Assembly: GCF_004798865.1 (NCBI RefSeq)
Contig: NW_025335268.1
Span: forward strand, 82,802,187 to 82,866,186
Origin: Varanus komodoensis
Taxonomy: Eukaryota; Chordata; Lepidosauria; Squamata; Varanidae
Direction of reading: 5' to 3'
DNA: 64,000 nt
Under the pieces are notes generated by a model, which was not told the origin of the DNA, made no database searches, and saw only the letters and a list, made by a program, of their open reading frames with translations. The position numbers and the translations under genes were made by a program. Of the stretch, positions 35,001 through 47,000 are shown piece by piece; positions within the stretch are counted from its first letter, which is position 1, and every line of letters starts with the position of its first letter.

Positions 35001-38000
35001 GCAGGACAACTACAGCCACAACAGGGGATGTAATCTGAGCTGTTGTACTAGAATCCACTATCGGAAGAGGTGAGAGACAACAACATATTATCTTTAAAAA
35101 CACATCCAACCATTCTGATATAGATCTATTCTGAGGCTTACTTTTAATAAGATACATGTACTCTAAGTATTTACACATTTTAAGACAAACCAAGTAGGAT
35201 TATTCCAGACCCTGCTGGCCTGAAGGACAAATATTAATTTTTAAAAAGGAATATTTGAATAGAGCCATTGTTCTTAGTAGTAGGATCGTCCTTACTGGCA
35301 AAGAAGGTAAACATCTTTCTGGGCAGGAATGGTTGATTCCTGCATTCTAATTCAACCAGGAATTTGAAATTTACGGCAACTGAGATATAAACGACATTAT
35401 TCAGTCACTCTAGTTTCGCATGTTCTGCATTTTTTCTTTGAAGTGTTATGATCAGAATTGAGCTTAATTTAAAGAACTGAAACAAAATTATTCAAGTGTC
35501 AGGCTTAGTGTGGAATCTAGGACATGTTAGGAATCCATATATCCCACAGAAACAATTGGACTCAATCAGATGGACTTACACTCTTAAACATGTATTTCAG
35601 CTGAAGCACTAAGACTGAATGAGACGCAATGTTCACTGCATGGATGTTTAGGGGCACATTGCTCGTTTTGCTTTTTCTTTTAAGGATGTTTAAGTGGCCC
35701 TCTTTTATTCTGAAGGACAATAAGCTGTGCCGGCTTCGGTCTAGAACATGCTCATAATTCAAACTGAGACTGGGCACTTTCTTTACTCCCAAAGTAGGGA
35801 GATACAGATTGTGTTTACTCTCTGCTAATTGCATTTCATGAATTGTCAGGCATTTTCATTCCACCATCTTTTCATTGTCAGAATCAGATTTTTCTCAGTG
35901 TCTGGAACTTGAGTTTGCACTGGAAAGTGGGTATGTCAAAAAATGTGCAAATCTCCCTAAAATGACCATTTTCATGCTTTAGCCTATGGTGGTGGTGGTA
36001 CTGGTGGTGGTGGGTGTTTGTGTGTGTACACATTTTCAGTCCACGTTTTGTTAGTATTTTTGTATGATTAAATTAGCCTACTATTTTGGAAAGTAAAAAA
36101 AAAGTCCACAAAATCTGAACAACTCAGAAAGTCAGTTCACCGTGAAATCCAGACTCATTAGAATCCATTGCAGATTTCTTCTACATATCTACCCTAAAGG
36201 TGCAGTTTACTCTGCAAAGAAAAAGTTCAAGAGCAAACTGCAGTCACCAGGTTTCCAACAGGAACAGGTGCATGCCCTAATCCTAATGGGAAACACATTC
36301 CAAAATTGGGCTGTGTGGTTTCTTTCATCTTCAAAGTAGAACTGGCCAGGTAAAAGATGCTTTACAGAAAAGCTTATTTATGCTCATCTGCATTTTGGTC
36401 AACGATATACCACAGAACAAAAACAGCATGCTGGCCTTACCAGTATTCCCACCATGATCTGAAATATGCTCCCTTTCTGCTGAAACAGAGATCATAACAT
36501 GATTATTGGAGGAACAGAAATGTTTTAAACTGTCAAAATTGGCACAAGAGTTATCTGAATTAGTGAATATGTTACCATATTTTTCCACCTATAAGATGCC
36601 CCCAAGTCTAGGATGCCTCCCCACTTTTCTTACTGATCTCTGAGCGAGCGAGCGAGCGAGCTGCTGCTGTGCACGCATGCGAGAGCCACTGCCTCACCGC
36701 CTCCCCATGCACGTGCCAGTCTCCCCCCCGAACGCGCCTATGCCCATGCCCGCCTCCCCCATGAGCATGCCCACAATTGTGCCAGGCTTCCCCCCAAGCA
36801 CGCCCGCACCTGCGCCACTCTTCTTCCCCAAGTGCACCCGCGATCACGCCTGTCTCCCCCTTCCAAGTGCACCCATGGTTCTCCTCTCGGCCCCCCATAT
36901 ATAAGACGCCCCTCCATTTTTAGCTATTTTTTTTAAAGGAAAAGTATCATCTTGTACACAGAAAAATACGGTACATTATTTGGATAAAAGAGATCAAACT
37001 GGTAATGCTTTCTTTCTGTTAGGAAGTTATTTCAGTATTTGAATTCTCTATCTAGTAGTAAGGGTAATGGTAATACTACACTAGATTTTGTGTAGATTAT
37101 GAAGCAAGCATGCAAAACATGCAGCTAAAATGAATTCTGCTATTGTCACCATAGCACTAATATAGCTGCCCCTTATTACTGGCTTTTACTTCATGTACTC
37201 TGGCTGATCTGGTGGTACTTTTGCCTCAGCATACCTATGTAAAGAGCTTGCCACATCTGAACTCAGCATTGGCTGTACTAGCACATAACCCACAGTGGTA
37301 GGCATTGCTTTCTTGCTTGCTTTCATGTTTAATTCTATGCATATTCAGCTAGAGGCAGGTCCCACTGTGTGCAACAGGGATTTAGGTGTTAAGTGTTGCA
37401 AAGCAAGACATCTGGAGCTAGTGATCCACAGTGAATCTACTTTGATTGTGTCTGCTGATATTCCCAAAGTTCAGTGTGAGTTGGAGGCTCAGAATGATAC
37501 GTTCAAGGGTCCTTCCTTCCAAGCCCATTATGGGCTGAGTCCACAACACCACCAGGTTCTTAAGTTCATCCTAAAGGCCTGGACTCATCATTTTCTTCCA
37601 GGATGTAAAGGAATTGGCAAGATATCTTCCAGCTGAATTTATAGGATCAAGACACATTGAAAACTGTAACTCCCATTCACCCCAGCAAAACTGATGCACC
37701 TGAGCATGTTTACGGGCCAGTCAGAGAGCTCTGTAATGAGGAGCTATATAAATACAGCAATTAATCAAGAAAATATAAAGTATATAGACAAGTTATGAAG
37801 ATGAGACCATTAGCCATCACCTGAGCACTGCCATGTTCTCCCCTGAGAAAGGTAAGTTTTCTTGACAAGATCTGGTATTCCAAGTTAAACACCAGGTCCA
37901 AAATACTGCTAGTTTCTCAGAAGATTTGATTAAAAAGGGGTTTTATATTATTTCCAAGGTGAATTTTGGCCAGCTAGTTTGTTAACTAATTATGAGTCCT

Positions 38001-41000
38001 GAAAAGCTCCATGTCTATATTCAGAGGAAGCAGGAAAGCAGTGCAGTGCAAAAGGATGCCTCAGATCACTTCTTCCTGTGCACACACGAAGCAAGAAGAG
38101 CGGTGAGGGATACGTGGGCTTCAGTGCTTTCACATAACAGTACAACATAACATAACAATAAATGGTTGGTTGCCGCATCTGAATACAGCCTGCCTGGTAT
38201 GGTGCGTGTGTGTTACATTCAATGTTGTCATTGTGTTTATGGAGGGTCCTTGGTGACTTCTGTAAATGGAAGTGAAGAAGCAATCCTTGCCAGTTCCTGC
38301 TCTGCCCAGGACCTCCTGCAGTATTCTGTTTGGAACATCCCTCCAACTCTCTGGACAGTTTTGGGGAGCACAGGGAAGGGGCAATTGTCAGAAGTGGCCT
38401 TTCCTTCCATTCACAGAAGCCAAAGATGGCTCAAAGATCTTTCCATGAACAGACAAACAGCACGCGGTGCATTACCATCAAAGGCTTCTGTTGAGGCAGA
38501 AGACAACTGTACACCTGTGGAAAGGACCTACGTATACAGTACCTGCTGGTGGTAGAGGTTTTCCATCATTGAGATCCGAGTCACTAAGATAACCTAAATA
38601 GATGAAATTACGGTATTACTCTTTTTCTCCAAATGATCTTGCTAAATATATCTCAGCTATTGGTCATTTTATAAATGAATTAAAAAACTTCAAAAACTGG
38701 CTTCCCATAGATCTAGGACTAATATTAATATTTAACATGTACTTTGATCTGATTTGATCTATGAAACATTAAACTAACTGTCTTTAACATCAAAGGCTTG
38801 GATTCAGATTTATGCTTGACCTACTTCACTAATAGAAGTGGGCTTTATTTCCTCCTGCCCACAACAGACCCTCCACACACATCCTTGAAAATGCTTCAGA
38901 TAAAGTTACAAGAAACTGTTGAATGGCTTGAACTGTTCTGGGGAGTTGGGGGTAGATCCTCAAAACCTGAGTGGAGCAACCTGCTGCTGCTGGAACCTTT
39001 CCTCTCACAGAAGATCCTTTCCTCTTACAGAAGGTGACTCCTGGATCTAAAGCATAGAATCCAGGTGGAATCTGTTTGATCAAAGCATTCAAACAACTTA
39101 CCTTTGGTATCCAGTTCTTCCCAAGATATAGGCAGCTAAGTGTACATTGTATTACACTGTAGGCCTTACAGCAACCACTCAAAATGTCAAAACAAACTTT
39201 TACACAGTTTTGGCCCTGTTTGAGTTAGTGTGCTCAAACATTTTCTTTTATAAGGCTTTCTAGTTTTTTCTAGTCATGTGTGCAGGTGTGCCCCTGTACA
39301 CTTCTGCAGGTCTGAAATGGGCAGCCTCACCTGGGCAATGCCCAGGGGATCACCTGCTGTCAAACTGGCAGCTACTAAGGACATTGGCTGAGAGAAGCTG
39401 CAAAGAGGTGTATTTTTTCTATGTTTTTCTGGAGTAGCTGTCAAAGGTGGACTGTCAAAGGTGAGCCATATCATATTGTTGACTCGTATTCACCTTGTGA
39501 TCTACAACATTTCCAAGATCTTTCTCACTTGCAGTATTATTGAGCCATCTTATAACTATGCATTTGATTTCTTTTTCTTTTTTACTAGGAACAGAACCTG
39601 GCCTATTAAATTAAATGGAATTAAAAATTAAAACTAGAATTTAATAGAATAGAATTTAAAAGAATTAAAAAATTAAAATTCTTTTTTACTAGGGACAGAA
39701 CCGATCCCTATTAAATTTCATTATATTGGTTTCAGCTCAATATTCCAACCTCTGAAGATCACTTTGAATTTTGTATTTCTCTTCCAGGTTATTACCTATT
39801 CCTCCTAAGATTTGGATCTGTTGGTGGAAAGGCTACCAGTCCTGTTTTACATAAGATTTTTCACATGATGTCCACTTGAACATGGCTAAAATCTGTTCCA
39901 GTGAATCCAGATTACATGAATAATTCTGAATAAGTAGTTCTGATTTTGTTTAGATTAAATTAGCTGTACTGATATTAAATAACATAATCCAAACTGACAG
40001 ATGTATAGATTTAGATTAAAAAGGTTGCTGTGAAATATTATAAACTTTTGAAAAATTAGTAAACACTTACCACCACCACCATGGCCACCTCCTAAACGAA
40101 TGCCAGGACATAAAATAAAGCATATTACAACATTAACATGCTCGACATGTTAGTTTTCCACAGCAATTGCAAGAGATTCAAAAGAAAATATGAGTAGAGG
40201 CAACTGGGTTAAATTCAGGTTTGTGCAAGCAGACTTTGGCTCACACAAGGGACATTCCCTTGGTCTTCTCCCTCTAGCAATCTAGCAATGCTCTGATGGT
40301 TCTCCCAAGCCTCTGGTACAGGTGTGGGGAGCACACAAGGGGGAAGGGAAAGCCACTGGACAGCAGTCAACCAATAGCAGACAACCTGCCCAGATCTAAT
40401 TGTAACACCCATCAAATGCTAATGCCCTGGTGAGCATACACCTGCTGTACAATGCATTTCAGGATCGCTCTGCTCTTGACAGGTGTGCATTTGCAAGGGA
40501 GCATTCAGGAAGCACTTTCAAGAGGAAATCATACTAATATGACAACATTTAGGACTAGCTATTAAGAAATCCTATATCATCAGCATCTCATAATGTTATA
40601 AAAACTGAAAAAAGTCAGGGAGAAACCCTTAAAATAGTAATCACTGAAGCATCTAGAAATTAACAGAAATAAATTGGAAAATAGAACTAACACCCCTCTT
40701 TTTGATCCAAAATACGGAAATAATTCTTACCATCATTTCCATAGGGTCTTAGGTCAGGATACAGGTTAGGTCTGGGATTATCTGTTAAGGATAAACATTT
40801 CCCGAAATATATCTATGACCAGAAATTAAATGGCTATCAGAATGAACACTGGTAATTTAAACCTTTGCTATGAAAATAATTCTTACCAGCATTTCCATGG
40901 CCACCTGCCTGTGGCCTTAGGTCAGGATACAGATTAGGTCTGGGATTATTACCTATTAATGATAAAATGATAAACATTTCCAAATATGAATCTCTTCAGC

Positions 41001-44000
41001 ATATACATTGTTTCTCCAGTAAAACTATTGTCTTATGTTGGAGTTGCCCAGTCAGGAAGCTCTTCACCAAGTCTTCTGACAAAAAGAAAAAATGGCATGA
41101 TTTTTCTGCCAGTATTAAAATTGCAGGGTTTGCTGGAAAAGCTCAAAGGCCAAAGACTGATTCAGTGTGGACTTTGACTCCTGTCAGGTATCTTGTACAG
41201 ACAAAAGGTGATGTAGGTGTGCATATGTAAATGTATATGTCTAGGTACACATTTAGAAACAATTGTTTACTTTGATGGAAATGCATTCAGGGTTACAATA
41301 GTATGGAAGACTGTGAGCTGATGGCCTATGGGGATGCCTATTCCGTCTGCTGCCAAGGTGCTAACTGTCAATAGGTAACAGTTCCAATGGGTCTTTATCT
41401 TTAAGTCAGGATAAAACAGCCTTTCAAACCAAGGAAAATCCTCTGCCTGCCCTTCAGACTACCTTCTGCAGAAGTGGATGCATGGGCTGACCATGCTTCT
41501 TTTACATCCATAAGACCAATATACTGGGCTACAAGGAGAAAGCTTCGGAAATGAAAGTAGCTAAATTTTTACCAGAATTGGGTCACTAATAAAGGAAAAT
41601 TAAATCCTGAGTATTAATTGGCTCCAGTTTCCAAGATACAGCTTCAGGTCAAAACTGCGTTCAAATAATTCAAAATTACAAGAGGGATATGCAATTATGC
41701 TCCATAACTTTTCTGCAAATTGTGATATAGCAATGAGAATGGTGCTACATCAATCATTATAAATTTATCTTTGTATTGATACCAATAATATAACTTTCCA
41801 TTCATTTATTGGCTTTTAATTGGGGGAACCATGCAAAAATAGCAGTCGCTACTATGATTGGTGGGTTCCCTCCACACCATTGGGACTGCAAAAGGCATGA
41901 ACTTTTTCTTCTTGTTTAGCCAATGATGCAGGTAAGTTGCACATGTAATGCAGCAATAATGAGGGGCCCAACTCTTGTCTTGATCCTCTATTTTTGCATC
42001 CAAAATATAGGTGGTATGCCTTTTTTACCACTACCATCATTCTGTACTTTTGAGATGCAAATGTAACCTTACCACAAATGTAGCAGAAGTTATCTGCATT
42101 GTTTACACAGTTTTGAGGCATCTTGGCTTCTGAGTGAAAATATCACACAACTGTTCCATAGAAATGTTAGGCAATGACACTTTCACAAGCCACCAGATGT
42201 AACTGTATGATGCATAGATCTGAGCAAGACAAATGTATCTTGCAATAAAAGAGCAATAAATTACAGTTAGGTAATAATCTTTAGCAGGGATGGCACAGTA
42301 GGTTAAACTGCTGAGCTGCTGGGCTGGTTGATTGAAAGGTCAACAGTTCGAATCCACACAACGGGGTGAGCGCTTGTTGCTCTGTCCCAGCTCCTGCCAA
42401 CCTTGCAGTTCGAAAGCATACAAATGCAAGTAGGTAAAAAGGTACCACTTTGGTGGGAAAGTAACAGTGCACCGTGCACTTCGGTGTTTAGTCATGCTGG
42501 CCACATGACCATGGAGACTGTCTGCGGACAAATGCTGGCTTCCTTGGCTAGGAAACGGAGATGAGCACCGCCCCGTAGAGTCAGACATGACTGGACTTTA
42601 ATGTCATGGGGAAACCTTTACCTTTAATAATCTTTAGTCTCAATGTGAAGATAAATTTATACACTTCCATGTGGTACGATTTTCATTGTTCTACTGTACT
42701 TTGTTGAGAAGTTACAAGGCATCATAACCATCAGACACCCTCCTTTGTAGGCAAATATACTCGCCTGTGTATAAATTTTTATTGTGAAATATTTTGAAAA
42801 CTTTAGCCAACCAGCACCTTTATCACCTGTATTCTAATTCATCTAATCAAAATATGTAAGAATTAACACATTTTATCTCAGAAACATAGAACATAGAAAC
42901 AGAGTGAGTCAGAAGAGGCCTCCTGGGCCATCTAGTCTTGACTCCCGGCTAAAACCGGCTCCGCTCACGACATGCCCACCATGTGCATGTCTAGCCTATC
43001 CTTGAACACCCTCACCGATGGGGCCTCAACCACCTCCCATGGAAGCCCATTCCACACCCTCGGGGTCCTAACTGTCAGGAAGTGCTTCCTGGCATCCAAA
43101 TTGAACCTTGGTTCCTTGAGCTTGGCTCCATTGGAGCACATACTGCCCTCCTCTGCAGGAGAGAACAGGTCTTTACCCACCTCCGTGTGACACCCCCTCA
43201 CTATATGTCACCAACAGAGGTCGATGATTTCCCAAAATTAGTAGACCAGTGATTTTACCTTTTTTTTTTTTTCTTGGTAAGTTGTTATGTATAGTTCCAG
43301 GCCCAAGATTCATTGGTGCAGTTGGGGTCTTCCTGCATAGAAATGGAGGGAAAGAGGGAAAGCTTTCCATTCCCTTTTCCATATCCTCATCTCTGTGAGG
43401 GCAATAGTTTAATTTATTCCATTTATTCCATCCCTCTTGCATACCATTAACAATAATGGAATTTTTTTTTACTCTTCCCAAGAACAGAATGACCAGATCT
43501 GAAAAGTGGTATTCTTCATCAAAATTCAGTGCCTAATGTATTTGGGCTGCAGAAGACAGTACACCAATCCTAAAATGGCTCTCGTGCCACTACCAGGGAT
43601 ATTATTATATTTGAAAGGTATTCCTAGGGCATAATCCTATGCATGTTTAGGCAAGAAAAAGTTCCAGTGCGCACTTAAAGACTGTTAAGAAAGTTCCAAT
43701 AATAGACCTGACTCTTGTGCAGGCAAAGCTCAGTATTAAGTTTTCAGTCACACGTGTATGGCATGGGAATCTACTAGAACAAACGCATTTGAATATTCAC
43801 CTGCTGGTGGCTTTTTAGTAGCTGGAGCAGGTCTCTTAGTAACTAAAATGAAAAAAGAAAAAGAAATGAAAGTTAATGTATTGTTCAGCTTATTAAAAGG
43901 TGATTTGTACAAGATGACTTGGAGTTATCTTGAGATATCTGAGACTGCAATCCTATCTCTACTTACCTGGGAATAAGCCCCACTAAACTTGGAGTAACTT

Positions 44001-47000
44001 GGTTTTCAGTACATGTGGTGGTGGTGGTTGCTGTTAATAATTAAATTTGTTTGCAAGCCACTGGTTAGCATCATGATCTCTGGGCAGTTATTACAATAAA
44101 AATCACATATGTATGATTGTATGGAAAAATAGTTGTCTTTTCTTTTAATTCAGTTGACTTGCTGGATTTCTATTTTGTTATCTATTTTTAATTATTGAAT
44201 AAAACGGCTTTGGATATCCCTGAGTTCAGCTAAAAAGAGTTGATTTCCATTTACAATTATGTTTAAAATGACAAATTCTTGGGCCAAGGTCCAACTGCTA
44301 TCCACAGGGATAGTTTGTGCTATTTTGCGCTTTTTTTCTGAACTCTGTTCCTGTACCCAAGCTGGTACCCTCCAGATCTTTTGGAGTGCAGTTCCCATCA
44401 TTGTGATCCAGCATTGCTCTTGGTCATGGGTGCTAAACTGGGGAAATCTGCCTTATTTTGTTTTAATTGTCCTGGGCTTTGAAAATGTCTTGTTATTAGA
44501 CACACAAGTGGTTTTGTTTGTTTGTTTTGTTTTGTTTTTTGGGGGGGGTTGGTGGGGGTTTTTTGTGGGGGGGGGAGGGGAAAATAGCCTGTATAAACAG
44601 TGGTGTCTGTTTCAGGGCATTTTCCATATGGAAAACACTGGCATATAGAGAATTGTACCTGTATGGACTCCTCTGAATCTCAGCTTTGGGTCTCCCTTTT
44701 GCACACAGCCAGAAGAGGGAGTTCTCCAGCAAATCATATTAAACCTGCATTCTTAGTTTGAGCTACTGATCTTGAACTTCAGCATAGGTTTTCTTTTGTC
44801 AATCAGTTGAATTGATTTTTTTATTAATCTATCCAGGATTCCATGCTTAGCTTTGTAAAATTAAAGCTAATTTAGTCATTGGCCTAAACTGAAAGAAGTT
44901 TCACTCCAGTTGAGTGTTCTGACCATACAATTATTATCTTTATTTTCACAATACACTTACCTGTATCAAGTGCATCTGCTAAGTCAAAATCATTGTCACC
45001 TATCAAAAGAAGCAAACATTAAATCAAGGATTTAAAGACAGTGTGCCCTTGTCTTGTTTGTTACATGAATGACATGGTAGCACTGAAACAGGCTTTGTAT
45101 GTTTCACACAGGTAGTTGTAACATGCACATACTTACTACATGGGTCATAGCTGCTGAAAGGACAATCTGCACACTGCCATTATTCATTTATACGTTTAGT
45201 AGATTTATATCCCATCTTTCCCTTATTTAAAGAACTCAAAGCAGCAGACATCATTCTCCTCCTGCTGCTCCCAATCTTATGCCCACAACAACATCCTGTG
45301 TGGTAGGTTGGGCTGAGAGCCTGTGACTGGCCCAGAGTCACCGGTTGGCTCCTTGGCTGACCAGACCTCCTGAGTCCCAGCAACTAGCTACTAGAGGAAT
45401 CATCCAGCAGCGAGTGAGGGATACTCCATTAAATTTTGTAAATCAGGACTGCCCCTGCCATCAGACCAAGTAAAGCACTTGCCTCAGGAGCAGATTTAAA
45501 GTGTCACAAAGGGGCAGCAGAGTTTTACTATTGCACTTTTTACCACCAGAGAGAGCACTTGTGGAATTTTCTGCCTCATGTGCTAAAATAACTCAGCTGG
45601 TTATCTGCCTTGATCTGCGTGGTTCTGTAGGGCATGATTTGCTGCTCCTGTTTAGGCAGAAAGTGTGTTCGGCCAGCCCTGGAGTAACAGCTGGTGCAGT
45701 GGAGACTAGCGTACCTGGCAATGTTAATGCAAAATTGATGTCCACCTTTCTGGAGATTTTGCTGACAGACACTAAGAAGCCACCCCTTTGTGAGACAAAG
45801 CTCCACTGGTTTTCTCATGAATAATGGCATAATTGATGTACTCAATTCAAAATAGAACCTCTCAGAAATCAAACGTAAGACTCTAATCCGTAAGAGCTCA
45901 CTAGACTCAGCCATTTCAAATGAACATTAAACATGCGATGCACCATCTTGAGGCTGGAAACTAACTTGACTGCTCTCCTGAAAAGCTTGCTGATATATTC
46001 TGAAAATAAGATTAATGGGATAACCCCAAAGAGATTGTTTCAGTTGCAGATACTGAATCTGCACACCTGATGCCAAGGAGAAAAGAAGAATGCTTTTGTC
46101 AGGGCCTTTCAGTCAGGGTGAGCTTGCAAATGGAACACCAGATTGGCTCCTGACTGTTTGAATTCTTGTTACTGCTCCATCTTACCACTGAATATCTAGT
46201 TTGCACTTTTGTGCTTGAATAGCATTGCTCAATCCCTACTACATGGCAAATGTTTTTGAAACTAAACTGTGTCACACCTACTTTGAATATTGGCTGGCTA
46301 TGCCATTCAGAGGAGAAAAATCAAAAATTCCACTTGGATTACACCAAACCATGGACACATTTAAAGAAACTCTTCAGGATCCAGAGAGCAGTAATGTTTA
46401 CAACTATTTACCACACTGACATTTCCATTGTGTTGTGAATTTCTGCAAATGCATTCCAGTCCATGTTCCTATTGATTATTGTAGTGACATGGAAAGATAC
46501 AAAGTGGTGGTATCAATCTCTACAATGCAGATATTATTATAGGGAAAGGAATTATTCTTATTGGGATAGGAATCTCTGGCCACAGGGAGGGCCTGTTTTG
46601 GTAGCACTGATGAGAGGTATAATTTGTACTTCAGTCCTGTCTCTCTCTATGGAAAGATTTATCTTAAAAGTTTACTCTGATAATAGTAGAATCTAGAAAT
46701 AAACACGCAGATGTGCATGCATGCACGCGCGCGCGCACACACACACACAATTTTAAAATTTACTGCTGTGAGAAAACAGTGGATTACATATAAAATCAAT
46801 GTGATACCAGGGTTTAGTTGAATGTGAGAATGCTCAGATTGGTTAGAAAGTTGGTGGGCTTGGGCAAGGCAACATCTTGCATTCTAACTCATCTACAAAG
46901 ACAGTTATGAGGATAAATAGATGCACTGTTGATTTATTTTGGCACCTTTCTAAATGGCAGGGCAAATACGAGTGCTTGCAATTTAACAGATTACAGCGTA

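Noticed and set aside
43955-43972. Strong minus-strand donor (CCCAGGTAAGT) as an extra XG exon
   Set aside because: It belongs to the short palindromic repeat found elsewhere in the window, with no acceptor in phase.
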